This document shows, piece after piece, positions 1 to 8,474 of a stretch of DNA of 64,000 nt. Origin of the DNA: Campylobacteraceae bacterium (GTDB lineage: Bacteria; Campylobacterota; Campylobacteria; Campylobacterales; Campylobacteraceae); assembly GCA_900753405.1 (NCBI GenBank), contig CAADYZ010000016.1, positions 28,887 to 92,886 of the forward strand, given 5' to 3'. Numbering within the stretch: the first letter of the stretch is position 1; each line of letters begins with the position of its first letter. The translations under genes and the position numbers were made by a program. A model generated the notes under the pieces. That model was not told the DNA's origin and ran no database searches. It saw nothing but the letters and a program-made list of their open reading frames with translations.

Positions 1-688
1 CATCTGGCTTTAAGAAAAGCTCGTCAATCCTCCCTGAGTTCATCACCCGTCCGCCTTGGAGCAAAACCGCGCGACTAGCCGTAGTTTTGACAACCTCCAT
101 CTCGTGCGTAACAAGCACAATGGTGATCTTCAACTCGCGGTTAATCTGCTTTAAAAGCGTCAAAATCTGCCTTGTCGTGTGCGGGTCAAGCGCACTTGTC
201 GCCTCGTCACTAAGCAAAATTTTTGGCTTTAAAGCAAGAGCGCGGGCGATGGCGACTCGCTGTTTTTGCCCGCCGCTTAGTTGGGCTGGGTAGTTGCGGG
301 CTTTATCACCAAGCCCAACAAGCTCCAAAAGCTCACCCACGCGCGACTTTACCTCCGCTTCACTCTGCCCCCAAAACCGCAGCGGAGTCGCGACATTCTC
401 AAACACGCTCTTGCGACTCATCAGCGCAAAATGCTGGAAAATCATCCCAATATCCTTGCGGAACCGCCGCAAATTCTCGCCCTTTAACTCGCTGACCTCT
501 TTGTCAAAAACCTTCACGCTGCCGGCTTGATAGCTCTCCAAGCCGTTGATACAACGCAGCAAGGTGGATTTGCCAGCACCGCTGTGCCCGACAATCGCAA
601 AAATCTCCCCCTCCAAAACCTCACAACTCACATCCTCCAAAACCCTGACTTTGTCGTAATTTTTCACTAAATTCGCAATTTTAATCAC
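1..688 (-). CDS. metN: Methionine-type ABC transporter ATP-binding protein, C-terminus beyond window
   Basis: This is the ATPase of an ABC importer of the MetN (D/L-methionine) group; it would sit on the cytoplasmic face of a MetI-like permease. The reading frame runs off the left edge, so only the first 229 residues are visible. Seen: Walker A GHSGAGKST at residues 34-42, the Q-loop region FQHFALMSR, the signature LSGGQKQR and Walker B ILLSDEATSALD. The start is taken as GTG at 688, preceded by GGAGG six bases upstream. The C-terminal NIL domain that would settle methionine specificity is outside the window, and metI/metQ cannot be seen, so other amino-acid specificity remains possible. Confidence 0.8.
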   Translation of the reverse strand, partial: MIKIANLVKNYDKVRVLEDVSCEVLEGEIFAIVGHSGAGKSTLLRCINGLESYQAGSVKVFDKEVSELKGENLRRFRKDIGMIFQHFALMSRKSVFENVATPLRFWGQSEAEVKSRVGELLELVGLGDKARNYPAQLSGGQKQRVAIARALALKPKILLSDEATSALDPHTTRQILTLLKQINRELKITIVLVTHEMEVVKTTASRAVLLQGGRVMNSGRIDELFLKPD

Positions 689-708
689 CCTAAACCTCCG
701 CCGTTGTT

Positions 709-725
709 AAAATCAAATTTGATTT
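709..725. repeat. Dispersed repeat copy, palindromic AAATCAAATTTGATTT form
   Basis: A perfect 16-bp palindrome at 710-725 lies in the spacer between the truD stop and the metN start. It is the fully symmetrical variant of the dispersed motif. Confidence 0.8.
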
Positions 726-1818
726 ATGCAAAAATTTCGCGCCCTAAAACTTCGCGTAAAAACACCGTTGCGTACGAGCCTTTTTGCAGTTCAAAACTGA
801 TGCTAAAATGCCACTTTTCTTCGTTGTATTCGCACTTTACGCCCTCAGCCCAAACCCACGCAAACCGCCTTGTGCCGTTCATCTGCTTCAAAAACTCCTC
901 GCAAACTGCTTCTTCAAAACCCTTTGCTACGCCGCCTGCCTCGTAAGCCTTGCTGCCAGCCAAAAGCCCCGTTGGGGTGATGAGTTTTTGCGAAAACCGC
1001 TCGCACTCGGCGCCCAGATCCTCGCACAAAAACAGCCGTCCGTGCGGGTAATGACTCAAAGCGTCTCCAACAAGCAGCTTAAAAAAGTGCTTTTGCTGCG
1101 TCACTTGTCGGCAAACCTCGTCGTCAAGTGAGTAGATTTTACTCAACTCTTTTGGGCTAAATTCGCTCGCAAAATGGCTCAACTCGACCCTTTTGCTCAG
1201 CCATTTGTTAAAAAGGTGGCTTTGATAAGCTGAGAGAAAAAAGTTGCGCATTTTTGGGTTTTTCACACGACTCTTGCCAAGCAAAATCTCCTCGCCAGCC
1301 TTGTAATTGTCGCCAAATTTGCCAAACCGCTGAAAGCCAAAATAGTTCGCAAAACCTCGCTCTTTTAGCTCACCAACCACGCTAAAAAGCCGCTTTGCCT
1401 CCACAGGCGAGACCTTTTTTAGGCGGATGAAAAAGGCGTTGCCTTTGAGGTGTCCGGTGCGAATTTTGTTGTCGTGGCGAGTTTGGCTGAGGATTTTGAG
1501 CTGCGGGTGAGAAAAATTGCTAAAATCAAATTTGCCAACCACCGAGACAAACTGCGAAGTCAGCCCCTCTTTGTCTTTTAGCCCAGCCGTGCCAAAGTCG
1601 CGCACTTTCGCCCCACAAAAGCCGCTTAGCAAACTGAGTGCTTCTTGCGTTGTAAGCCCCTTTTTTTGGATCTGCAAGATCAAATGCTCGCCCTTGCCGC
1701 TAAACTCGTAAAGCGGAATTTCTCGCACGACAAAGTCCTCCGCATTTTTGGTAAAATGGCAGTTGATCGGCGTGTGAGAGGTTGTCAAAAGTTCGTTAAA
1801 AGTGGCTGAATTTTCCAT
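724..1818 (-). CDS. truD: tRNA pseudouridine(13) synthase TruD
   Basis: TruD converts U13 of tRNA-Glu to pseudouridine in the cytoplasm. The protein carries the family motif GTAGLKDKEGLTSQ, in which Asp82 is the expected catalytic aspartate, and further on the conserved NYFGFQRFG segment. The start is placed at ATG 1818, which has AAGGAAAGG just upstream; a TTG further out at 1851 has no such site. This gives 364 residues, the usual bacterial length. The gene overlaps the end of thiL by 23 bases, so the two are probably co-translated. The tail lies next to a dispersed repeat. Confidence 0.92.
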   Translation of the reverse strand: MENSATFNELLTTSHTPINCHFTKNAEDFVVREIPLYEFSGKGEHLILQIQKKGLTTQEALSLLSGFCGAKVRDFGTAGLKDKEGLTSQFVSVVGKFDFSNFSHPQLKILSQTRHDNKIRTGHLKGNAFFIRLKKVSPVEAKRLFSVVGELKERGFANYFGFQRFGKFGDNYKAGEEILLGKSRVKNPKMRNFFLSAYQSHLFNKWLSKRVELSHFASEFSPKELSKIYSLDDEVCRQVTQQKHFFKLLVGDALSHYPHGRLFLCEDLGAECERFSQKLITPTGLLAGSKAYEAGGVAKGFEEAVCEEFLKQMNGTRRFAWVWAEGVKCEYNEEKWHFSISFELQKGSYATVFLREVLGREIFA

Positions 1819-2746
1819 AAGTCTTAACCTTTCCTTGCACGAGTTTTCCAAGCACGCTTAGCCTAACTCGCGCTCTTTTTGCCTCGTTTAAGAGGCGTGG
1901 CAAGTTGCGTTTTGGCGCAGTAAAAAGCATTTCGTAATCCTCGCCGCCGCAAAATTCTGCTTTGTTTAATTTGCGGTAAAATTTCACGCCAAAGCCCTTT
2001 GTGATTTTAGGCAGGTCGCTTGCCAAGCCGTCGCTCAGATCCATCCCGCACCGCATAAACCTCGCCGACTTTTTAACAAAATCCGCCCTCAAAACGACAT
2101 TTCTAAACCGCGATTTGACGCCGACATAACCGCCTCGCATCAACGCGTTTAGCCCCTTTCGCGCCTCGCCGAGCCTGCCAGTGAAAAGCACCAAGTCACC
2201 CCTTTTTGACGGCGTGCGAAAAAGCGGCTTGTCGCTAGCATTAATAAGCGAGATGACGCTGAGGCTGATGCAAAGTTTTGGCGAGTAGATCGTGTCTCCG
2301 CCGATGACTCTCACGCCAAATTTTGCGCACTCAGCGTTGATCGCGCCGCACAACTGCGCGCGCATTGTCGCGTCAAAGTCCCTGCCAACGCCAAGTCCTA
2401 AAAGCGCAAAAACAGGAGTCGCGTTCATCGCCACCGCGTCACTGACATTGACCGCGACCGCCTTTTTGCCAACCTCTTCGAGGCTTAGCCAACCGCGCTT
2501 AAAGTGCGACTCTTGCGCAAAAAGGTCTTTGCTAAGGACGAGTTTGGAGTTTAAAAGACTTTTGTAAGAAGCGGGGCGTTTCAAATTCGGTTTTTGCAAA
2601 TTTGCGGAATTTGTCAAAACCGAATTTGGTTTTAAAAAACTTGTGTTTGAAGCCAACGCGGCGGCAAAAAGCTCCGCAAAACTCACCACCGCGCCGTCAT
2701 CGCCATTAAATTTGTTACTAAAAAAAGAGATGATCTTCTCTTCCAC
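1796..2746 (-). CDS. thiL: Thiamine-monophosphate kinase with repeat-derived insertion
   Basis: ThiL phosphorylates thiamine monophosphate to thiamine pyrophosphate with ATP. The N-terminal GDD at residues 15-17, LSKDLF (71-76) and VNVSDAVAMNATP match the PurM/ThiL fold. Between the GDD strand and LSKDLF lies an extra stretch of about 30 residues (roughly 37-67) beginning FLKPNSVLTNS and repeating as LQKPNL; it is encoded by two oppositely oriented copies of the dispersed repeat. The start is GTG at 2746, directly after the stop of the upstream oxidoreductase, so translation is probably coupled. The insertion sits in a loop that varies in the family, so activity may be kept. Confidence 0.88.
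   Translation of the reverse strand: MEEKIISFFSNKFNGDDGAVVSFAELFAAALASNTSFLKPNSVLTNSANLQKPNLKRPASYKSLLNSKLVLSKDLFAQESHFKRGWLSLEEVGKKAVAVNVSDAVAMNATPVFALLGLGVGRDFDATMRAQLCGAINAECAKFGVRVIGGDTIYSPKLCISLSVISLINASDKPLFRTPSKRGDLVLFTGRLGEARKGLNALMRGGYVGVKSRFRNVVLRADFVKKSARFMRCGMDLSDGLASDLPKITKGFGVKFYRKLNKAEFCGGEDYEMLFTAPKRNLPRLLNEAKRARVRLSVLGKLVQGKVKTYGKFSHF
2582..2628. repeat. Inverted pair of dispersed repeats inside thiL
   Basis: Left arm CAAATTCGGTTTT at 2582-2594 and right arm AAAACCGAATTTG at 2616-2628 are perfect 13-bp reverse complements with a 21-base spacer. The pair is translated in frame without a stop. Confidence 0.9.
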
Positions 2747-4129
2747 TTAAAGCCCCATTTTGTTCGGGTTTAGGATGTTGTTTGGGTCAAAAACGCTTTT
2801 TAGCCGCCTAAACAAATTCATCTCCTGCGGCGTGAATGCAAGCTCCATAAACGGTGCTTTGCTAAGTCCGATGCCGTGTTCGCCGCTAAGCGTGCCGCCA
2901 AGCTCAACTGCAACTTTGAAGATCTCCGTGATCGCCTCGTGTCCGCGCGCAACTTGTGCTGGGTCGTTTTTGTCCGCGACCATCACATTCGTATGCACAT
3001 TTCCGTCTCCTGTGTGTCCAAAACACGGCGTTGTGAGGTTAAACTCTTTTGAGATTTGCGCGATTTTGCATAAAAGTTCGGGCAGTTTTGAGCGCGGGAC
3101 GGTGATGTCTTCGTTGAGTTTGAGCGTGCCGTAGCAGTTAATGGCTTGCGAGCAGTTGCGCCTAGCAAACCAGATGTTTGCTGCTTCTTCGTCATTTTGC
3201 GCGACTTTAAAACCAAGCGCGCCGTTTGCCTCAAAACACGCCTTCACCGCCGCCAAATCCTCGTCAATCACGCTCAAATTCGCCCCGTCCAAATCGCAAA
3301 TCAAAATCGCCCCCGCATCAAGCGGCAACCCCTTCGCAAAACGCTTCTCCACCGCTTGGATGCAAAGTGCGTCCAAAAACTCCATCGCCACTGGCGTCAC
3401 GCCACTTGCCATAGTTTTATACACAGCGTTCATCGCCTCATCCACCGACCCAAAAACGCCCATCGCCGTCTTTTTGAATTTCGGTTTGGCGATGAGTTTG
3501 AGGGTGATTTCAGTTATCACCGCGAGACTGCCCTCACTTGCTATTAACATCCCGCAGACATTATACCCCGCGACATCCTTAATCGTCCTTTTGCCCGCAC
3601 GGATTATGTCGCCGTTGGTTAAAACAGCGCGCAACGCCATCACATAGTCTTTTGTGATGCCGTATTTTGCGGCGCGCATCCCGCCTGCGTTTTCGCTGAC
3701 ATTCCCGCCAAGCGTGCTGTAAGCCTCGCTCGCTGGGTCTGGCGGGTAGAAAAGCCCAACTGCTTCAACCGCTTGCTGAAACTGCTTGTTAAACACTCCG
3801 GGCTGAACCACCGCGACCATATTTTGCATATCAATCTCTAAAATCTTATTCATATGCTTCTCAAACGCCAAAACAAGCCCGCCGCTAACTGCCAACGCCC
3901 CGCCCGTAAAGCCACTTCCAGCTCCACGCGGGATGATCGTCAGCCGCTCTTCGTTGCAGTAACGCAAGATGTCACTCACATCCTGCTCGTGACGCGGAAA
4001 CAAAACGCCGTCAGGCTTGTGGCGTTTTTTGGTCGCGTCATAGCAGTAAGCCTGCAAATGAAGCTCGTCAAAATAGACATTTTCTTCGCCCAAAAGTCGC
4101 GTAAAAAACTCAATGTGCTTTTTCTGCAT
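2747..4129 (-). CDS. glcD: FAD-linked oxidase, glycolate oxidase subunit GlcD / D-lactate dehydrogenase type
   Basis: A cytoplasmic flavoprotein of the FAD_binding_4 plus FAD-oxidase C family that oxidises 2-hydroxy acids such as glycolate or D-lactate. The pyrophosphate-binding loop PRGAGSGFTGGAL lies near residues 63-75. The C-terminal half has HTGDGNVHTNV and LSGEHGIG, both typical of GlcD/DLD. Length 460 is normal. ATG at 4129 follows AAGGATAAGAG. It is upstream of thiL with no gap. Which acid is the substrate cannot be told from sequence; no GlcE or GlcF partner is adjacent. Confidence 0.85.
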   Translation of the reverse strand: MQKKHIEFFTRLLGEENVYFDELHLQAYCYDATKKRHKPDGVLFPRHEQDVSDILRYCNEERLTIIPRGAGSGFTGGALAVSGGLVLAFEKHMNKILEIDMQNMVAVVQPGVFNKQFQQAVEAVGLFYPPDPASEAYSTLGGNVSENAGGMRAAKYGITKDYVMALRAVLTNGDIIRAGKRTIKDVAGYNVCGMLIASEGSLAVITEITLKLIAKPKFKKTAMGVFGSVDEAMNAVYKTMASGVTPVAMEFLDALCIQAVEKRFAKGLPLDAGAILICDLDGANLSVIDEDLAAVKACFEANGALGFKVAQNDEEAANIWFARRNCSQAINCYGTLKLNEDITVPRSKLPELLCKIAQISKEFNLTTPCFGHTGDGNVHTNVMVADKNDPAQVARGHEAITEIFKVAVELGGTLSGEHGIGLSKAPFMELAFTPQEMNLFRRLKSVFDPNNILNPNKMGL

Positions 4130-4142
4130 CTCTTATCCTTAA

Positions 4143-4156
4143 TCAAATTCGGTTTT
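4143..4156. repeat. Dispersed repeat copy, TCAAATTCGGTTTT
   Basis: One copy lies between glcD and the preceding gene and overlaps the last base or two of that gene's stop codon. Confidence 0.8.
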
Positions 4157-4892
4157 AGCGTTTTTCTTCAAGCAATCTTTTGTAATATCTGTCGAAATTT
4201 TTGATCTGCTTGCCTTTTGTGTCGATGATTAGCGCTGGAATGTGCTTTAAATTCGAGTAAAACGGCGGCATAAACGCAGTTGAAATTTTGGCTGGAAAGC
4301 TTGCGACTTTCTCAAAAGTTTGGCAATCCACAAAGGCAAATTCGTTGCTAAACCCAAACAAAACTAGCCCCGCGGCGTACTGCCTGCAAATGCGTGAAAA
4401 GTCCTCTGTGCTAGGCTTTGGCGAGTAGTTTTGGTAAAGCTCGCCTGCGGTGATGTCTGGGTGGATAAAGTCGATGTCAGAAAAACGCCTAACCGCCTCG
4501 TCTAACGCCGCTGCGTTTGGGACGATGACGAGGGCTTTTTGGTAACCAAAATGCAAGATCACCTCGTCTCCAACTTGCGGTTTTGCTTTGATGCTTGGCA
4601 GCGCCTCTTGCTGTGCAAGTTGCGTTGGGACGAGTTCTAAGTTTGCCAAATTTGAACCGCTTGCGCGGACGACAACGCCGCTGACGATGACTGAATTTGC
4701 GTCATTTACTCGTTTGACAACCACGCCGCCCGCATTTCGCAAAATGTTTAAATCCCCAGCGACATTTGCCGTTTTGCCGTTTGCTGAGACGGAGAGGATT
4801 TTAGTTTTGATGACTTTTGGGGCAAATTCACCGCCAAACGCCGCCGCACAAAAGCCGCAAAGCAAAGAGAAGATTAGCAGAGATTTTTTCAC
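4155..4892 (-). CDS. PgbA N-terminal-domain-like exported protein
   Basis: A 245-residue protein with a clear signal peptide (MKKSLLIFSLLCGFCAAAFGG), so probably periplasmic or surface-attached. The body resembles the N-terminal domain named after the Helicobacter plasminogen-binding protein PgbA, as found in many Campylobacter proteins of this size; that assignment is from remembered pattern, not alignment. It has no Lys-rich C-terminal tail as in Helicobacter PgbA, so plasminogen binding should not be assumed. Start is GTG at 4892 after AAGGATTGTC. It is followed by glcD and may be co-transcribed. Confidence 0.55.
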   Translation of the reverse strand: MKKSLLIFSLLCGFCAAAFGGEFAPKVIKTKILSVSANGKTANVAGDLNILRNAGGVVVKRVNDANSVIVSGVVVRASGSNLANLELVPTQLAQQEALPSIKAKPQVGDEVILHFGYQKALVIVPNAAALDEAVRRFSDIDFIHPDITAGELYQNYSPKPSTEDFSRICRQYAAGLVLFGFSNEFAFVDCQTFEKVASFPAKISTAFMPPFYSNLKHIPALIIDTKGKQIKNFDRYYKRLLEEKR

Positions 4893-4951
4893 GACAATCC
4901 TTTTAGTTTAATGAAGGCTTGATTATAGCTTTTTAGCCTTAAATGAAGTTA

Positions 4952-4966
4952 TCAAATTCGAATTTA
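4952..4966. repeat. Dispersed repeat copy, TCAAATTCGAATTTA form
   Basis: Sits in the divergent promoter region between the PgbA-like gene and comM. Confidence 0.75.
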
Positions 4967-5025
4967 GCCGCTTTTAACGAAATTTTTGGTAGCGTTAAGC
5001 AAAAAATTCACCCAAAAGAGTAGCG

Positions 5026-6579
5026 ATGAAGTCTTTAAAGTCCGCCACACTGCTTGACCAAGTTTATATCATCAACATCGAAACGACATTCTTACGCGCC
5101 CTGCCTCGCATCGACATCGTAGGGCTTGCTAGCACGACGATCAAAGAGTCTGCGATGCGCGTAAAATCCGCCCTACAAAGCATCCCAACCTACCAAAACC
5201 CAAGCCAACAAATCCTCATCAGCCTCACGCCAAGCGACATCAAAAAAGACGGCTCGCACTTTGACCTGCCGATCGCGCTTTTGATCTTACTGCAAAAAGA
5301 GGAGTTTGACGGCGAGTTTTTCGTTTTTGGCGAGCTTGGGCTTGACGGGGCGGTGAAAGGGACAAACGAGCTTTTCTCAATCCTGCTTTTTTTAAGCACG
5401 CAGGTTAAGGGCGCGAAGGTTTTAGTGCCAAAAGATGTGGCGAGCAAGGTGGCGATGATCCCAAATTTAGAGGTCTTTTGCGTTGAGAGTCTTGAAGAGG
5501 CGCAGCGGTTTTTTTGCGATAAAGAATTTGCAAAAAACTGCGAAGTAAAAGAGCGCCATCCTCTCTTTGAAAACACGCTAAAAATCGGCGAAAAAGAATT
5601 TGTCATCAACCGCGAATTTGCGCTGGATTTTTACGACATCAAGGGGCAAAACCGCGCCAAACGCGCCTGCTTGGTCGCTGCTGCTGGGATGCACAACATC
5701 TTGCTTGAAGGCAGTGCAGGGTGCGGAAAGTCGATGTGCGCTAAACGCCTTCGCTACATCCTTCCGCCGCAGTCGCTTGAAGAAATTTTGCTCTCAACCG
5801 CTTACGCGAGTTTAGAACGCCCGCAATGCGACTTTGACGCGCTTCGCCCCTACCGCTCGCCACACCACACAAGCACACGCAGCTCGATCTTTGGTGGCGG
5901 CTCGGGCGTTGCTAAGATCGGCGAGGTCGCGCTCGCAAACGGCGGAATGCTCTTTTTTGACGAATTTCCGCACTTTTCAAAGCAGATTTTAGAGAGTTTA
6001 AGAGAGCCGCTTGAAGACAACGAGATCAACATCTCACGCGTCAATTCAAAAGTAAATTACAAAACCAAATTCCTCTTTTTTGCCGCGCAAAACCCTTGTC
6101 CGTGTGGGAATCATTTTAGCAAAACGCTCCCTTGCCACTGCTCGCCAAGGCAGATTGAGACTTACAAAAGTGCCATTTCAACGCCGTTGATGGAGAGGAT
6201 TGATGTGTATTGTGCGATGGGTGAAGTGAGCGCAAAAGACACGCCGAGCGTGCGAAGCAGCGAGCTTTACGAGCAGGTTTTGGGCGCGTTTAAAGTACAA
6301 GTTTTGCGCGAACAAGGCGAGTTTAACGGCAAGCTAAGTGACGAGCAAGTCAGGCAGGTTTGCCGCCTTGACAAAGAGGCAAGCGACATCCTCGAAAAAG
6401 CCGTCTCCGCCTACAACCTCTCGCAACGCACGATCAACAAAACGCTAAAAGTCGCGCGGACAATTGCGGATTTAAGAATCGCGCAGAAATTTGGCGACAA
6501 ACTTAGTCAAACGCAAGCAACAAGCGAGATCGACAAAGGAGACCTGCTCGAAGCGTTGAGCTACCGCCTCAAAAGCTAG
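5026..6579 (+). CDS. comM: ComM/YifB-type Mg-chelatase-like AAA+ ATPase
   Basis: ComM is a hexameric helicase that drives branch migration during natural transformation in competent bacteria. The N-terminal Lon-protease-like domain covers about residues 1-175. The AAA+ core has Walker A EGSAGCGKS at 228-236, the Walker B region GGMLFFDEFPHFS, and a zinc-ribbon-like segment NPCPCGNHF-x6-CHC; the Mg-chelatase C-terminal domain ends the protein. Length 517 is usual. ATG 5026 follows AAAAGAG. It stands alone between divergent and convergent neighbours. Its presence supports, but does not prove, natural competence, which matters for the dispersed repeats. Confidence 0.9.
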   Translation: MKSLKSATLLDQVYIINIETTFLRALPRIDIVGLASTTIKESAMRVKSALQSIPTYQNPSQQILISLTPSDIKKDGSHFDLPIALLILLQKEEFDGEFFVFGELGLDGAVKGTNELFSILLFLSTQVKGAKVLVPKDVASKVAMIPNLEVFCVESLEEAQRFFCDKEFAKNCEVKERHPLFENTLKIGEKEFVINREFALDFYDIKGQNRAKRACLVAAAGMHNILLEGSAGCGKSMCAKRLRYILPPQSLEEILLSTAYASLERPQCDFDALRPYRSPHHTSTRSSIFGGGSGVAKIGEVALANGGMLFFDEFPHFSKQILESLREPLEDNEINISRVNSKVNYKTKFLFFAAQNPCPCGNHFSKTLPCHCSPRQIETYKSAISTPLMERIDVYCAMGEVSAKDTPSVRSSELYEQVLGAFKVQVLREQGEFNGKLSDEQVRQVCRLDKEASDILEKAVSAYNLSQRTINKTLKVARTIADLRIAQKFGDKLSQTQATSEIDKGDLLEALSYRLKS

Positions 6580-7017
6580 TGTTGCGCTGGTTTTAACTCG
6601 AATTTGTTAAAACCAAATTTGAATTTAAGCCGCCGATTTTTACTAAATTTACTTGCTCTGTGAGTTCGCAAAAACCGCAAATTTATCGCAAAATCGCGGA
6701 TTTACAAAATTGCAAAAACCGAATTTGATTTTGACATTTTTCGCAAAACCGCAAACCACCAAGCCGAATTTAACGCGTCAGCCAAACTGCGTGCCAAATT
6801 CAGTTTTGACAAATTTACAAATCCGCAAAACCTAATTTGAGTTTGACATTTTGCATTAAACCACCGCGAGTTTGCAAAAACCGTAAAACAAAATCGCGGA
6901 TTTACAAAATTGCAAAAACCAAATTTGAGTTTGACAACTTTTCACAAAAACCGCAAACCACCAAACCGAATTTAACGTGTCAGCCAAAGGCGCGAGTCAA
7001 ATTCGGTTTGAGAATTT
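6580..7017. repeat. Gene-free spacer with imperfect 150-bp direct duplication built from dispersed repeats
   Basis: No convincing gene lies in these 438 bases. Two imperfect direct copies are visible, about 6655-6815 and 6866-7012. Both run through a shared core reading TCGCGGATTTACAAAATTGC and then a CAAACCACCAA-CCGAATTTAACG segment, and both contain several AAACCGAATTT or AAACCAAATTT cores. Short open frames here encode only repeat-type peptides. The region lies between convergent comM and the phosphohexomutase gene. Confidence 0.8.
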
Positions 7018-8415
7018 CTAGCCAAGTTGGGCTTGGATTTGCTTTACTAGACTCGTTACTCTCTCTTGCAGTACCGCGACAAACTCAGCCCGCTTGCCTT
7101 CAAAACGCGTCACCAAAACAGGCGATGTGTTAGACGCGCGAAGCAGAGCCCAACCCTCCTTAAACCGCAGTCTCACGCCGTCAATGTCGATCACCTCTAA
7201 GATCTCGCCGACCAGCCCGCCTTCGCTTGCTTGCGCAAAAATGGCTCTGTTTTGCAGAATTTGCCGCTTAAATTCAGCGATGATCTCAAACTTTTTCTCG
7301 TCAGTCGTGGCGATCTTCAACTCGTCAGTTGAGACAAGCGGCGGCAGTTTGTCAAGCTCGGCGTCTAGGTCGATCCCGCTTTGCAGCAGCTCCAAGACGC
7401 GGATCGCCGCATAAACCCCGTCGTCAAACCCAAAAAACCGCTCTTTGAAGAAAATGTGCCCGCTCACCTCCGCCGCCATATCAATGTTAAGCTCGCTCAT
7501 CGCCTTTTTGATGTTGCTGTGTCCTGTTTTACCCATAAACGCTTCGCCGATCTTGTTGATCTCGTCGTACATATTCTGCGAGCATTTCACCTCTCCCAAG
7601 ACGCGTGGATTTTTCATTTTCAGCGCGTAAAGGTAGGCTAGCTCGTCTCCTTTGATGACGCGTTTTTTGGTCAAAACCGCCACGCGGTCGGCGTCTCCGT
7701 CAAAGCCGATGCCGACTTCAAACTCGCCCTTTAACGCCGCTTTTAGGTCGGTTAAATTCTTCTCCTCGCTCGGGTCGGGGTGGTGGTTTGGAAAGTTGCC
7801 GTCAGGCTCAGCAAAAATCACCTCCGCCGCAACGCCGATCGCCTTTAAAATCGGCACGAGCGAAATTCCCGCAACGCCGTTTCCGCAGTCAAAAACTAGC
7901 CTCGTTTTCAGCCCTTTTAGGTGTGAAAAATTCTGTCTGTAAAACTCGACATACTCGCTTAACACATCCACCTTTTGCGCGCGAAAATCATCCTTTACGA
8001 CCTCGCCGCTTTGCAAAATTTCATTCACCGCCTTGCCAAGTTTTGTGATCTCCTCGCCAAAAAAGCTCTCTTTACCGATGGTGATTTTAAAGCCGTTGTA
8101 GTTTTTTGGGTTGTGCGAGCCTGTGATCATCACATTTGCGTCAAATTTGCCCGTAAAAACGCTAAAATACCCAACTGGCGTAGGCAGCATTGAGATGTCA
8201 AAAACGCTGAGGTTTGCGGCGTTTAGCCCGCTTACAAGCCACGACTTAACCTTGTTTGCACTCAGCCTCGCGTCATAACCAACGCTCACGCTTTTAACAC
8301 CTCGCCGCGCCATCTCACGCCCCAAACTAAGCCCAATCGCCTTCACGCTCGCCTCGTTTAACTCCTCGCCAAAAATGCCGCGGATGTCGTATTCACGGAA
8401 GATATTTTCATGCAT
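7018..8415 (-). CDS. Phosphomannomutase/phosphoglucomutase (alpha-D-phosphohexomutase)
   Basis: Interconverts hexose 1- and 6-phosphates (mannose and/or glucose) for nucleotide-sugar and envelope synthesis. The catalytic serine loop TGSHNP is at residues 98-103 (Ser100), the Mg2+ loop is GFDGDADR, and the sugar-binding loop is AEVSGHIFF. Length 465 suits the AlgC/ManB bifunctional group rather than the shorter GlmM. ATG 8415 follows GAGGATTGCAAG. It could supply glucose 1-phosphate to the rmlA product encoded further along, which is inference. It is the only gene of its transcription unit in view. Confidence 0.9.
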   Translation of the reverse strand: MHENIFREYDIRGIFGEELNEASVKAIGLSLGREMARRGVKSVSVGYDARLSANKVKSWLVSGLNAANLSVFDISMLPTPVGYFSVFTGKFDANVMITGSHNPKNYNGFKITIGKESFFGEEITKLGKAVNEILQSGEVVKDDFRAQKVDVLSEYVEFYRQNFSHLKGLKTRLVFDCGNGVAGISLVPILKAIGVAAEVIFAEPDGNFPNHHPDPSEEKNLTDLKAALKGEFEVGIGFDGDADRVAVLTKKRVIKGDELAYLYALKMKNPRVLGEVKCSQNMYDEINKIGEAFMGKTGHSNIKKAMSELNIDMAAEVSGHIFFKERFFGFDDGVYAAIRVLELLQSGIDLDAELDKLPPLVSTDELKIATTDEKKFEIIAEFKRQILQNRAIFAQASEGGLVGEILEVIDIDGVRLRFKEGWALLRASNTSPVLVTRFEGKRAEFVAVLQERVTSLVKQIQAQLG

Positions 8416-8457
8416 CTTGCAATCCTCATAAAGTTGTAAAACGCTATTTTAACACAC

Positions 8458-8473
8458 TCAAATTCGAATTTGA
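8458..8473. repeat. Dispersed repeat copy, palindromic TCAAATTCGAATTTGA
   Basis: A perfect 16-bp palindrome between the end of the P-type ATPase gene and the start of the phosphohexomutase gene, both on the minus strand. Confidence 0.85.
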
Positions 8474-8474
8474 C

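Noticed and set aside
6653..7133. Two open frames in the repeat-rich spacer after comM
   Set aside because: They encode only repeat-type peptides (KPNLILT, KFEFD), lack good ribosome sites and mirror the duplicated DNA.
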